Assembly (NCBI RefSeq): GCF_002019855.1
Contig: NZ_CM007717.1
Span: 1,306,452-1,370,451, forward strand
DNA: 64,000 nt
Origin: Streptomyces antibioticus
GTDB lineage: Bacteria > Actinomycetota > Actinomycetes > Streptomycetales > Streptomycetaceae
Direction of reading: 5' to 3'
Shown: piece after piece, positions 19,686 through 28,572 of the stretch
How the letters are laid out: each line of letters starts with the position of its first letter
How positions within the stretch are numbered: the first letter of the stretch is position 1
Notes under the pieces: model-generated
What the model saw: the letters and a program-made list of their open reading frames with translations, nothing else
What the model was told of the DNA's origin: nothing
Databases searched by the model: none
Program-made: the position numbers and the translations under genes

Positions 19686-20614
19686 CGGAGGGCTCCTTCC
19701 GCGCGGTAGACGGCGTCGACGAGTTCGAGGGCGGCCAGTCCGTCGTCGGCGGCGTCCCGGCCGGTGCGCAGCCGGGTGTCGAAGTCGCCGAGCACGCCGA
19801 CGTACTCGTGCCAGAGGGAGCCCTTGAACTCGGGGTGCCCGGCGAGCATGTCGGCGGACAGCCGGGTGCCGTCGGTGAGTTCGACGGTGACGTCCTTGAC
19901 CTCGCCGTCGTAGGACCAGTCGAGTTCGACCCGGGCGCCGGCCCCGGAGGGGGCGCGCAGGGCGATGTCGGCGCGGCGGTCGGTGCCCTGGGCGTCGCGG
20001 ACGACGTCGGCCCCTTCCAGGGCGACGTCGCCGAGGAACAGCCGTACCAGGTCGAAGGCGTTGGGGCCGTTGTCGGCCACGCAGCCGCCGCCGCAGCGGT
20101 CGGCGTCGAGGTACCAGCGGTCGCTGCCCGCGTGGTCCTCGATGCGTTCGAGGTAGCGCACGGTCAGGGTGCGCACGGGGGCGTCGGCCGCCGTGACCTC
20201 CTGGAGCAGGCGCAGGACGGCGGAGTTGTAGCGGCGGTGGAAGGAGGTGAAGAGGGTGACGTCCTTGTCGCGGGCGAGCGCGGTGAGGGCGCGGCCGTCC
20301 TCGACGCGGGTGGCGAGGGGCTTCTCGACGCAGACGGCGACACCGGCGGCGAGGGCGTCGGCGCACACCGTGGCGTGCGCGTCGTTGGGGACGTTGACGA
20401 CGACGGCGTCCACGGCGGCGTCGGCCAGCAGGTCCGTGTGGGCGGTGTACGTCTCGGCGGTGGTGCGGAACGGCTCCAGCGCGGCGGGCCGCAGATCGCA
20501 GACGGCGGTGAGGTCCACGCCGGGCAGCCGGTCGAAGGCGGCGACGTAGAACTTGGAGATGACGCCGAGGCCGATCAGGCCGATCCGGGTCGGCCGCCCG
20601 TCGGGGCGGGTCAT
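19682..20614 (-). CDS. Gfo/Idh/MocA family NAD(P)-dependent oxidoreductase
   Basis: 310 residues. The Rossmann motif GLGVIS is near residues 14-19 and the family EKPLA motif near residue 98. This family oxidises or reduces sugars and cyclitols (inositol dehydrogenase, WbpB-type UDP-sugar 3-dehydrogenase, glucose-6-phosphate 3-dehydrogenase). It is one of two such genes in this operon. With the DegT aminotransferases on the opposite arm it could provide a 3-keto sugar or inosose for amination. ATG 20614 overlaps the stop of the Ldh-family gene (ATGA). Confidence 0.92.
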   Translation of the reverse strand: MTRPDGRPTRIGLIGLGVISKFYVAAFDRLPGVDLTAVCDLRPAALEPFRTTAETYTAHTDLLADAAVDAVVVNVPNDAHATVCADALAAGVAVCVEKPLATRVEDGRALTALARDKDVTLFTSFHRRYNSAVLRLLQEVTAADAPVRTLTVRYLERIEDHAGSDRWYLDADRCGGGCVADNGPNAFDLVRLFLGDVALEGADVVRDAQGTDRRADIALRAPSGAGARVELDWSYDGEVKDVTVELTDGTRLSADMLAGHPEFKGSLWHEYVGVLGDFDTRLRTGRDAADDGLAALELVDAVYRAEGALR

Positions 20615-21741
20615 CGGGCGGCCGCCTCGGGGAAGGCCAGGCCGCGTTCGGCGGCCAGGGCGGTGAGTTCGGCGTGGGCTTCGGCGGACAGCGGGACGCC
20701 GTGGGCGCGGCGGTGCTCGGCGGTCAGTTCCTCGGGGCGGCCCGGGTAGCTCACCGGGCGGGCCGGGTCGAGGGGCGGGCAGTCCAGGAGCGCGCCGAAG
20801 AGTCCCCCGGCGTCGGCGAGGAAGTCCGGTCCGGAGCGCAGCGCGCCCGGGGCCAGGACGAGGGCGGTCAGGCCGATGTCGTCGTCGCGTCCGGAGGGCC
20901 GTCCGTCGCCGGTGAGGGCCTCGGGGGCGGGGCCGAGGCCGGCGCCGGGCACCAGCGCGGCCAGCACCTCGACCATCAGGCCGAGCCCGTAGCCCTTGTA
21001 GGCGCCGGTGGCGGGGTCGCCGCCGAGCCAGCGCAGGAAGCCCTCGCCGGTGTCCAGGGCGTGGGGGTCGGTGACCGGGCGGCCCTCGGCGTCCTCCAGC
21101 CAGCCCGGCGGGATCGGTTCGCCGGCGCGGGCGGCGGCGCGCACCTTGCCGGTCGGCACCACGGTGGTGCTCATGTCCAGCACGTACGGCGGCCGGTCCC
21201 CCGCGGGGGCGGCGACGCTGAACGGGTTGGTGCCGAGCATCGCGGCACGGCCGCCCGGCGGGCGGGCGATGCGCTGCCGGCCGCAGTTGGAGGCGAGGAC
21301 GGCGACCATGCCGCGCCGGGCGATCCGGGCCGTGTGGTAGCCGGCGCAGCCGAAGTGGGTGGCGTCGCGCATGGTCACCAGGGCGATCCCGGTCTCCTCG
21401 GCGCGGTCGGCGGCCAGCTCCAGGGCCTCGGTCGCCGCCCACAGGCCCAGGGAGCGGCGGCCGTCGAGGAGGACGGCGGCACCGGTGTCGGTGATCTTCT
21501 CCGGTTCCGCGCCGGCGTCGATCCGCCCGGCGTCCAGGGCGGGCAGATAGAGCCGGGTCAGATTGGCGAGGCCGTGCGAGGTGAGCCCGGTGAGGTCGCC
21601 GTGGACCAGCGCCTCGGCGGCCGTGCGGGCCCGGTGGCCGGGCACCCCGCGGTCGGCGAAGACCTCGGCGGTGAAGGCCACGAGGGCGTCGTGGGCGACG
21701 CTCACCCCGTCGTGCGGCGGGGCGTCGGTCGGCTGGGTCAC
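20611..21741 (-). CDS. Ldh-family (malate/L-lactate/ureidoglycolate type) NAD(P)-dependent dehydrogenase
   Basis: 376 residues from GTG 21741, overlapping the previous stop. The TSHGLANLTRL block near residue 50 and the later TKVR/GYGLGLMVEVL region are typical of the type-2 malate/L-lactate dehydrogenase family. This family also contains 2,3-diketogulonate reductase, delta-1-piperideine-2-carboxylate reductase and sulfolactate dehydrogenase. It reduces a 2-oxo acid or cyclic imine, or does the reverse. In this operon it may act on a sugar-acid or amino-acid-like intermediate. Substrate unknown. Confidence 0.9.
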   Translation of the reverse strand: MTQPTDAPPHDGVSVAHDALVAFTAEVFADRGVPGHRARTAAEALVHGDLTGLTSHGLANLTRLYLPALDAGRIDAGAEPEKITDTGAAVLLDGRRSLGLWAATEALELAADRAEETGIALVTMRDATHFGCAGYHTARIARRGMVAVLASNCGRQRIARPPGGRAAMLGTNPFSVAAPAGDRPPYVLDMSTTVVPTGKVRAAARAGEPIPPGWLEDAEGRPVTDPHALDTGEGFLRWLGGDPATGAYKGYGLGLMVEVLAALVPGAGLGPAPEALTGDGRPSGRDDDIGLTALVLAPGALRSGPDFLADAGGLFGALLDCPPLDPARPVSYPGRPEELTAEHRRAHGVPLSAEAHAELTALAAERGLAFPEAAAR

Positions 21742-23039
21742 TGTCGTGTTCCTCCCGTGGCGGCGTGGTGCCGGGCGGCGAAGCGGACGAGGATCCCGCT
21801 CACCGCCCCGGCGAAGGCTTCGAGGTCGGACAGATCGGCGAACTCGCCTGCCGCGTGGGCGTGGTTGCGGCCGAGGTCGCCGGGGCCGAGGACGGCGGTG
21901 TACGCGCCGGGCAGTCCGGACGCCCACAACGCGTCGCAGGTGAAGGCCGGTTCGTCGGCGGGCCAGACGGTCAGCCCGGCGCCGTGCTCCAGCAGGCCGG
22001 CGGCCCAGGGGTCGTCGGCGGGCGCGAGCGCGGGCAGACCGCGCTTGTGCCACTCGACGCGGGTGATCGCGGCGGCGTCGGCGGCGGTGCGGGCCAGATC
22101 GCGGTGGGTGCCGTAGGCCCGGCTGAACTCCGCCAGCCCTTCCGCGACTTCGCGTTCCAGGTGGCCGGCGAGGGCCCGTCCGGTGGCGGAGTCGGGGTAG
22201 GAGCAGTTGAGCAGGAGGCGGCCGGTGCCGTAGACCCGGTTGTGGAGGTGGCCGGTGTGCAGTCCGGCGACGCAGACCTGGCCGCCCTCGGCCCGCTCCG
22301 GGAGCCGGGCGGCGAGCCGCTGGGCGAGGTGGCCGAGCAGGACGGTGGCGTTGTGTCCGGCGGCGGGCCGGTCGTCGATGGCGTCGTCGCCGTCGACCCG
22401 GACGCAGGCGGTCATCGCGGCGGTGGAGCGCGGCAGCAGCCGCATCCCGGTGGGTTCGCAGAACAGGTTGAGCCGGCCGTGGAAGCCGCGGCGGATCAGC
22501 GGACGGGTGCCGAACACGCCCATGGCGCCGCCCTCTTCACCGGACACGGCCTGGATCAGCACCCGGGTGCCGGCGGCGAGCCCCGGTGCGGTGTCGAGGG
22601 CCGCGCGCACCCCCGCGAGCAGGGCGACGGCGGGGCCCTTGGCGTCGATCGCGCCGCGCCCGGTGAACCGCTCCCCGTCGAACCCGACCGGTTCGCGGCC
22701 CGCGACGGTGTCGAGGTGCACGTTGAACATCACGGTGTCCGCGTGCGGCAGTTCGGGCCCGAGCGCCAGCACCAGAGAGGGCTGTACGGCGAGGAAGCCG
22801 GGCTCGTCCGCGACGGCCCGGCGCACGGCGAGCGGCACCTGATCGTCGGTCAGTTCGGCGGGGTCGGGCGCCGCGTGGTGCACGACGTCGAAGCCGAGGC
22901 GGCGCGCGGCGTCCGCGTAGACGCGCTGGGCCTCCCACAGCCGGGGCTCTGCGTCGTCCTCCAGGGGCCCGGCGGTGGGCAGTTCCAGCAGGCTCAGCAG
23001 CAACTCCCGTTCGACGGCGCTCAGTCGTACGGCGGTCAT
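21738..23039 (-). CDS. M20-family metallopeptidase / amidohydrolase (ArgE/DapE-like)
   Basis: 433 residues from ATG 23039, which overlaps the upstream stop. Metal-site blocks are visible: FNVHLDTV (His and Asp), GAIDAKGP, and SGEEGGAMG with the catalytic Glu pair. M20 enzymes remove acyl or aminoacyl groups from amines with two zinc ions. In a cluster with sugar aminotransferases it could deacylate an N-acyl amino sugar or amino acid intermediate. The usual role in arginine or lysine synthesis is unlikely here because no such neighbours are present. It is cytosolic, with no signal peptide. Confidence 0.9.
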   Translation of the reverse strand: MTAVRLSAVERELLLSLLELPTAGPLEDDAEPRLWEAQRVYADAARRLGFDVVHHAAPDPAELTDDQVPLAVRRAVADEPGFLAVQPSLVLALGPELPHADTVMFNVHLDTVAGREPVGFDGERFTGRGAIDAKGPAVALLAGVRAALDTAPGLAAGTRVLIQAVSGEEGGAMGVFGTRPLIRRGFHGRLNLFCEPTGMRLLPRSTAAMTACVRVDGDDAIDDRPAAGHNATVLLGHLAQRLAARLPERAEGGQVCVAGLHTGHLHNRVYGTGRLLLNCSYPDSATGRALAGHLEREVAEGLAEFSRAYGTHRDLARTAADAAAITRVEWHKRGLPALAPADDPWAAGLLEHGAGLTVWPADEPAFTCDALWASGLPGAYTAVLGPGDLGRNHAHAAGEFADLSDLEAFAGAVSGILVRFAARHHAATGGTRQ

Positions 23040-23980
23040 CGGGCCGCCTCCCGGGTGAGTCCGGCGGCGAGCGTCTCCAGGGCGCGTCCGTAGCGGACGA
23101 ACTCGGCGACGCCGTCCTCGCCGGCGTCGGTGCGGCCCTCGTGGGGACGGACCGCCCGGTGCGGTTCGATGGACCAGACGCCGGTGTACCCGTGGCCGAG
23201 CAGCAGCCGCAGACAGTCCGCGACCCGGCAACTCCCCTCCCCCGGCAGGGTGTAGACCGGTTCGCCGTCCTCGGCACGGGCGTCCTTGATCTGCACGTGG
23301 TCGACCCGGTCGACCAGTTCGGTGAGCAGGTCGTACGCCTCGTAGCCGTAGGCCACTCCGTTGCCGGTGTCGAAGACCAGCCGCAGCGCCGGGCTGTCGA
23401 CCTCGGCGAGCAGGCGCAGCGCGCGGGCCGCGTCGGCGCCGGCCCAGCCCGCGCAGTTCTCGTGCAGCAGGACAAGCCCGGCGTCCTCGGCCTGCCGGGC
23501 CAGGCGCCGCATCCGGTCGACGGTACGGCGGGCCCACTCCGGTTCGTCCAGGGGGGTGCCGGGGTCGTTGGGGTAGGACATCACGCGGACGTTCCGGGTG
23601 CCGAGCGCGGCGCACCGGGGGGCCAGGCGTGCCAGTTCGCCGCGGTCCAGCTCGAAGTCGCCGGTGATCGGGCGGGCCCAGTTGGCGATGCGGGAGTCCA
23701 CGCACACGACGTCGAGCCGGGCCTCGCGCAGGGTCTCGGCGACCCGGTCGAAGGCGGCGTCGTCCAGGTCGGCCAGGGCGGTGCCGTCGACATCACGCAG
23801 CTCGATCGCGGACCAGCCCAGCAGACGATGGGCGCGGATCTGCCCCGCGAGACCGGGGGCCGCCTCGTCACCAATGCCGGCGAAACGGATGCCGGGGGGC
23901 GGGGCGGGGCGGGGGGCGGACCCAAAGGCGGAGGACGGGGAGGCGGAGGACGAGGAGGCGGCGGCGGTGTCAGCCCGCAT
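23036..23980 (-). CDS. Sugar phosphate isomerase/epimerase family TIM-barrel protein
   Basis: 314 residues from ATG 23980. The first 28 residues are a Ser/Ala/Pro low-complexity leader, and the barrel begins at about GIRFAGIGDE; an internal start is possible but no better start codon is obvious. Metal-ligand positions of xylose-isomerase-like barrels are suggested by LLHENCAGW, VFDTGNG, VQIKDA and SIEPH. Members isomerise or epimerise ketoses, or dehydrate inosose. Pairing with two Gfo/Idh enzymes is typical of inositol or rare-sugar modification. It overlaps the upstream gene by 11 nt. Confidence 0.88.
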   Translation of the reverse strand: MRADTAAASSSSASPSSAFGSAPRPAPPPGIRFAGIGDEAAPGLAGQIRAHRLLGWSAIELRDVDGTALADLDDAAFDRVAETLREARLDVVCVDSRIANWARPITGDFELDRGELARLAPRCAALGTRNVRVMSYPNDPGTPLDEPEWARRTVDRMRRLARQAEDAGLVLLHENCAGWAGADAARALRLLAEVDSPALRLVFDTGNGVAYGYEAYDLLTELVDRVDHVQIKDARAEDGEPVYTLPGEGSCRVADCLRLLLGHGYTGVWSIEPHRAVRPHEGRTDAGEDGVAEFVRYGRALETLAAGLTREAAR

Positions 23981-25022
23981 GGCTCACCCGCCGTACCGGA
24001 TGTCCCGCGGTCGGGGCGCCGGGCGTCGTGCCGGGCGGCCGGGCCGCCTCCTTGGCGTCGGCGAGCAGCTCCACCACCCGGGTGGCCAGGCGCAGTTGGG
24101 GTTCCAGGGCGGTGCCGTCGCGCAGCGCGCGGTAGGTGTCCACGAAGTACGCGGACAGCGCGTCGTCGGGGAAGACCTCCCAGGTCTCGGGCCGGCCGGT
24201 GCGGCTGAAGCGCAGTTGCGCGTAGTGGTCGTCCTCGGCGCCGGGGTAGTGCGCGACCGCGCGGCCGTCGGTGAACTCCAGTTGGATGCGGCGCTCGCGG
24301 ACCGGGGCGGTGAGGTCGGAGACGATCCGGCTGGTGGCCTCGCGGTGGCGCAGGACCAGCGCGGCGCGGCCCATGCCGGGGACGACGGTGTCTCCGACGC
24401 GCATGTCGGCCAGCTCGGCGCCGGTCAGGACGGCGTCCCCGGCAAGCCGCAGGCAGACCCCGAGGGAGTGCGGGGGTTCGACGTCGAACGCGGTGGGATG
24501 GCCGCCGTCGGCCAGGGTGCGGCTCATCCGGGGCTTGCTCTGGGTGATGTCGATGGAGCGCAGCTCGCCGAGGTCGCCGTCCACGACGAGCCGGTCCAGG
24601 CGGGCGGTGAGTGAACTGGCCAGCCAGGGGGCGACGATCGCCAGGCGCAGCCGTTCGGCGCGGGCCAGGGCGACGATCTCGTGCACGTCCCGGCGTTCGA
24701 CCGCGAGGGGCTTCTCCACGATGATCCGGCGGAACCCGGCGGCGGCCAGTTCGCGCAGCAGGCCGAGCCGGGCGACGGGCGGGGTGCACAGGTGGACGAC
24801 GGTCCGCTCGGGGTCCAGCAGGGTGCGGGCCTCGGCGATCGAGGTCACGGGGCGCAGGTCGTCGGCGCGCGCGGGTGCCTCGGGGGCGAGCGGGTCGAAG
24901 GTGAGCACGGGGGCCGGGTCGAAAAGGTCGGGGTGCCGTCCCGCGGCGCGCAGCCGGCGCAGGACCGCCCCGTGCAGTCCGAGGCCCGCACGTCCGAGCC
25001 CGATGATCAGTGTCCGTTCCAT
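23970..25022 (-). CDS. Gfo/Idh/MocA family oxidoreductase (second copy)
   Basis: 350 residues. The nucleotide-binding start IIGLGRAGLG is at residues 5-14, and IVEKPLAVERR near residue 105 is the family EKP motif. It is only distantly similar to the 310-residue paralogue in the same operon, so the two probably act on different substrates or in opposite directions, as in double-oxidation/amination schemes. It begins 17 nt after the polyprenyl synthase gene and overlaps the isomerase gene, which fits a single transcript. Confidence 0.9.
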   Translation of the reverse strand: MERTLIIGLGRAGLGLHGAVLRRLRAAGRHPDLFDPAPVLTFDPLAPEAPARADDLRPVTSIAEARTLLDPERTVVHLCTPPVARLGLLRELAAAGFRRIIVEKPLAVERRDVHEIVALARAERLRLAIVAPWLASSLTARLDRLVVDGDLGELRSIDITQSKPRMSRTLADGGHPTAFDVEPPHSLGVCLRLAGDAVLTGAELADMRVGDTVVPGMGRAALVLRHREATSRIVSDLTAPVRERRIQLEFTDGRAVAHYPGAEDDHYAQLRFSRTGRPETWEVFPDDALSAYFVDTYRALRDGTALEPQLRLATRVVELLADAKEAARPPGTTPGAPTAGHPVRRVSHAG

Positions 25023-25039
25023 GCGGGGTACGGCTCCTC

Positions 25040-26071
25040 TCAGCGGTCCCGGTAGGCCACGCGTGCGGTGAGGTCCGTCAGCTCGGCGCGCCAGCGGGGT
25101 TCCAGGGGCGCGTCGGCGACAGCTTGGCGGGCCTGCCCGACGAGGTGCGCGATGCGCTGTTCGACCTCGTCGGCGACGCCGGTCGTGACGAGCAGGTCGC
25201 GCATCCGGGCGGCACCGTCGGGTCCGGCGGGCGCGGCGGCGAGCTCCCTGATCCGTTCGTCGCGGCGGACGGCGAGGGTGAGCAGATAGCTCATCTTGAA
25301 GCGGTCGAAGTCCAGGCCGGTGGGCTTGCCGGTGTCCTCGGAGTCGCCGAAGGCGTCGATGAGGTCGTCGCGCAACTGGAACGCCTCGCCCAGCGGCAGG
25401 CCGTACGCCTCGAAGGCGTCGGCGAGGTCGGGCCGTCCCGCGAGGGCGGCGCCGAGCTGGAGGGGGCGGTGGATGGTGTAGCGGCCGGACTTGCAGACGG
25501 CGATCCAGCGGGAGAGTTCGGGGTCGGCGACGCCCTCGGCGGCCACGGCGATGTCGAGGTACTGGCCGACGGTGACCTCGACGCGGGTCTCGTCCCAGAC
25601 GGCGCGGGCGGTGGCGGGCAGGTCGCGGGTGAGCCGGTCGGCGTAGACGTGCGCGAGGTCGGCGGCGAGGTTGGCGACGCCCTCGCCGTAGCGGCGGGGT
25701 TCGCCGCGCAGCAGCCGGGCGCGGTGGTCCTTGGCGTGCCGTTCGTGGGCGGTGACGGCGCCCCGGCGCAGCGGTGAGTCGTCGAGGACGTCGTCGCGCA
25801 ACAGGGCGAAGCTGTGCAGGAGTTCGAGGGCGGCGGCCGCGTCGACGGCGCGCGGGTCGTCGGGGTCGCCGGCGGCGGCGAGGTGGCCGAGGAGGCAGAA
25901 GCGGGGGCGCAGCAGCTTGCCCTTGGCGGTGGTGATGGCGGTGACGGTGTCGACGAACGCGGCGCAGCGCGGGTCGACGGCGCTCCAGCGGGTGTTCTCC
26001 TCGGTGAGGACGGAGTGGATGCGCCGCTGGACGGCGTCCAGGGACCGGGTGAGGACGTCGTCGTCGCTCAT
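25040..26071 (-). CDS. Short-chain polyprenyl diphosphate synthase (likely GGPP- or FPP-type)
   Basis: 343 residues from ATG 26071, overlapping the ispH stop. Both aspartate-rich motifs are intact: DDVLD at 93-97 and DDLID at 235-239. Phe88, five residues before the first motif, is the kind of bulky residue that limits chain growth, so a C15-C20 product is more likely than a long quinone tail. Arg92 replaces the more common His just before the first motif. It makes the allylic diphosphate for the cluster from IPP and DMAPP supplied by the adjacent MEP genes. Chain length needs an assay. Confidence 0.95.
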   Translation of the reverse strand: MSDDDVLTRSLDAVQRRIHSVLTEENTRWSAVDPRCAAFVDTVTAITTAKGKLLRPRFCLLGHLAAAGDPDDPRAVDAAAALELLHSFALLRDDVLDDSPLRRGAVTAHERHAKDHRARLLRGEPRRYGEGVANLAADLAHVYADRLTRDLPATARAVWDETRVEVTVGQYLDIAVAAEGVADPELSRWIAVCKSGRYTIHRPLQLGAALAGRPDLADAFEAYGLPLGEAFQLRDDLIDAFGDSEDTGKPTGLDFDRFKMSYLLTLAVRRDERIRELAAAPAGPDGAARMRDLLVTTGVADEVEQRIAHLVGQARQAVADAPLEPRWRAELTDLTARVAYRDR

Positions 26072-27072
26072 GCCGTGCCTTTCAGTTGGGAAGGCAGTCC
26101 GAACACGATGTCCTCGGTGGCGGTCCGTTCGATCTCGACGGTGGCGTAGCCGAGGGCGGCGAGGCGGCGCAGCAGGCCCGAGACCAGGGTGCCGGGGGCG
26201 CTGGCGCCGGCGCTGACGCCGACCGAGTCCACTCCTTCGAGCCAGCTCTCGTCGAGGTCGTCCGGGCTGGGGACGAGATGGGCCGGTGTGCCGGCGTCGC
26301 GGGCGACCTCCACCATGCGGACGGAGTTGCTGGAGTTGGTGGAGCCGACGACGAGGACGAGGCCGGTGCGGGCGGCGACGGCCTTGACCGCGTTCTGGCG
26401 GTTCTGGCTGGCGTAGCAGATGTCGTCGCTGCCGGGGCCGCGCAGATCGTCGAACCGCTCCTCCATCGCCTCGATGATCTCCCTGGTCTCGTCCAGGGCG
26501 AGGGTGGTCTGGGTGAGGTAGGCGACGGGTGCGTCCCGGGGCAGGTCGAGGGCGTGCACCTCGTCCACGGTGCCGACGATCAGGGTGCGTTCGGGTGCCT
26601 CGCCGTAGGTGCCCTCGACCTCCTCGTGCTCGGCGTGGCCGATGAGGAGGATGGTGCGGCGGTCCTCGGCGAAGCGGCGGGACTCCTGGTGCACCTTGGA
26701 GACGAGGGGGCAGGTGGCGTCGATGACCTGGAGTTCGCGGTCGGCGGCACCGCGGCGGACGGCGGGCGAGACACCGTGCGCGGAGAAGACGCAGACCGCG
26801 CCGACCGGCACCTCGTCCTCGGAGTCCACGAACCGCGCGCCGCGGTTCTCGAGGTCGCGCACCACGTGTTCGTTGTGGACGATCTGCTTGCGTACGTAGA
26901 CGGGAGGGCCGAAGCGTTCCAGGGCGGCCTCGACGATGTCGATGGCGCGCTGCACTCCCGCGCAGAAACTGCGGGGTTCGGCAAGAACCACGGTTTTCCC
27001 GGGAGTTGCCGTTTCGTCTTCCAGACGTTCGGAATTGTCCAGCGATTTCAAGGAGAGCACATCCTCTGTCAC
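26068..27072 (-). CDS. ispH: 4-hydroxy-3-methylbut-2-enyl diphosphate reductase (LytB)
   Basis: 334 residues if translation starts at GTG 27072; the ribosome site is poor and about 25 N-terminal residues exceed the usual length, so a slightly internal start is possible. The three iron-sulfur cysteines are Cys37 (SFCAGV), Cys121 (DATCPLV) and Cys219 (ICYASQNRQ). The catalytic Glu is in the EVEGT block near 152, and His residues lie in IVHNEHV and GHAEHE. It reduces HMBPP to IPP and DMAPP, the last MEP step. As first gene of the minus-strand operon its promoter must lie in 27073-27366. Confidence 0.96.
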   Translation of the reverse strand: MTEDVLSLKSLDNSERLEDETATPGKTVVLAEPRSFCAGVQRAIDIVEAALERFGPPVYVRKQIVHNEHVVRDLENRGARFVDSEDEVPVGAVCVFSAHGVSPAVRRGAADRELQVIDATCPLVSKVHQESRRFAEDRRTILLIGHAEHEEVEGTYGEAPERTLIVGTVDEVHALDLPRDAPVAYLTQTTLALDETREIIEAMEERFDDLRGPGSDDICYASQNRQNAVKAVAARTGLVLVVGSTNSSNSVRMVEVARDAGTPAHLVPSPDDLDESWLEGVDSVGVSAGASAPGTLVSGLLRRLAALGYATVEIERTATEDIVFGLPSQLKGTA

Positions 27073-27366
27073 CCACTGACGGACACAGTCACAGGTGGTG
27101 CGGCGACGCGACGGCGCTCCGAGAAAACTGCGGTGGGGCGGGTCGGTGTGTCAAGCGCCGGTCGCCGGACGCTGCCGCCACGGCTGCTGGCCGGCTGTCA
27201 TGTGACGTCCGTGACCTGCCTGTTCGCGGCGTCTTCGGGGTCGTATGACTGATACTTGCCGGGTCCGTGGGGCCGGTGCTGACAAGGGTTTGCCATTGCC
27301 GCCGGGAAAGCGAGCGGCTTAGCTTCGCACATCCATAACTCCGCCCGGTACACGGAGGATTACCGC
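27073..27366. promoter_or_regulatory. Divergent intergenic region between the two arms of the isoprenoid cluster
   Basis: 294 nt without a gene lie between the ispH start (minus) and the first aminotransferase (plus). It is less GC-rich than its surroundings and must hold the promoters for both arms. A TTGCCA at 27290-27295 is a possible -35 for the plus strand, but no well-spaced -10 is convincing. A GGAGG ribosome site lies 8 nt before GTG 27367. I see no strong palindrome. Confidence 0.6.
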
Positions 27367-28572
27367 GTGATCTCCCCCACCCGGAGCACCGAAAGCATCA
27401 CCGGGACGGAATCCGGACACCCGGTTCCGTTCTTCACCCAGGCCGGTACGTTCGACGACTGCTGGCCGGACATCGAACGCCATCTGAACGAGATGTTCGA
27501 CCGTGGAAAGTATTCGCACGGCCGGCAGGTGGCCGAACTGGAAAAGGCGCTCGCCGCGTACACCGGCGCCCGGCACGTGGTGGCGGTGAACAGCGGGACG
27601 GACGCGCTCGTGCTGCTGCTGCGGGCCTGCGGTGTCGGCCCCGGTGACGAGGTGGTCGTGCCGGCCTTCAGCTTCGTCGCCTCGGCGTCCTCGGTGGCGC
27701 TGGCCCGGGCCACCCCGGTCTTCGCCGACATCGACCCGGAGACCTACGCGCTGGACCCGGCGTCCGCCGAGGCGGCCGTCACCGCGCGCACCCGGGCGGT
27801 CATGCCGGTGCATCTGTTCTGGCAGTTGGCCGACATGGGGGCGATCGGCGCCCTGGCCGAACGGCACGGTCTGAAGGTGGTGGAGGACAGCGCCGAGGCG
27901 ATCGGGATGCGCCGCGCCGGTGTCCACGCCGGGCTGCTGGGCGACGGCGGGGTGCTGTCGTTCTTCCCCACCAAGACCCTGGGCGCGCTCGGCGACGCGG
28001 GCGCCGTGCTGACGGACGACCCGGAGATCGCGGAGCGGGTGGCGATCCTGCGCCACCACGGCCGGATGGGCCGCACGGTGGACCACATCGCCGGTATCTC
28101 CAATCTGTCCGGGGCCTCCGGCACCAACAGCAAGATGGACGACATCCAGGCGTCCGTGCTGCTGGGCAAACTGCCCCGGCTGGACGCGGCGATCGCCCGG
28201 CGCGCGGAGCTGGCGGCGGCGTACACCGAGCTGCTGAGCGAGGTGCCGGGGGTGCTGCGGCTGCCCACGGTGAAGGTGCGGGACGTGCCGGCCGATCCGG
28301 TGTTCTACGTGTACGTGATCGAGGTGGAGCGGCGGGACGCGCTGGTCGAGCACCTCACCCGTGAGGGCGTGGGCACCGAGGTCTACTACCCGACGCCGCT
28401 GCACCTCCAGCCCTGCTTCGCCGAACTCGGCCACCGGCGGGGCGACTTCCCGCACGCGGAGGCCGCCTGCGAGCGCACCGTCGCGCTTCCCTTCCACCCC
28501 GACCTCGGCCTCGACGACGTCCAGCGGGTGTGCGAGGCCGTCCGCCGCTTCTACACGGGGGCCGCATCATGA
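27367..28572 (+). CDS. DegT/DnrJ/EryC1/StrS family PLP aminotransferase (first)
   Basis: 401 residues from GTG 27367 with a GGAGG ribosome site. The PLP lysine is Lys203 in SFFPTKTLGALGD, and Asp174 in VVEDSAEAIG contacts the pyridine nitrogen. The SKMDDIQASVLLGKL block and the YYPTPLHLQ substrate loop are typical of sugar aminotransferases that convert keto-sugars to amino sugars (WbpE/QdtB-like). It does not look like an AHBA synthase. It leads the plus-strand arm and overlaps the next aminotransferase by 4 nt (ATGA). Confidence 0.94.
   Translation: MISPTRSTESITGTESGHPVPFFTQAGTFDDCWPDIERHLNEMFDRGKYSHGRQVAELEKALAAYTGARHVVAVNSGTDALVLLLRACGVGPGDEVVVPAFSFVASASSVALARATPVFADIDPETYALDPASAEAAVTARTRAVMPVHLFWQLADMGAIGALAERHGLKVVEDSAEAIGMRRAGVHAGLLGDGGVLSFFPTKTLGALGDAGAVLTDDPEIAERVAILRHHGRMGRTVDHIAGISNLSGASGTNSKMDDIQASVLLGKLPRLDAAIARRAELAAAYTELLSEVPGVLRLPTVKVRDVPADPVFYVYVIEVERRDALVEHLTREGVGTEVYYPTPLHLQPCFAELGHRRGDFPHAEAACERTVALPFHPDLGLDDVQRVCEAVRRFYTGAAS

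Noticed and set aside
13012..27072. Hopanoid cluster
   Set aside because: MEP genes next to a prenyl synthase recall it, but there is no squalene-hopene cyclase, no HpnC/D/E and no HpnH.
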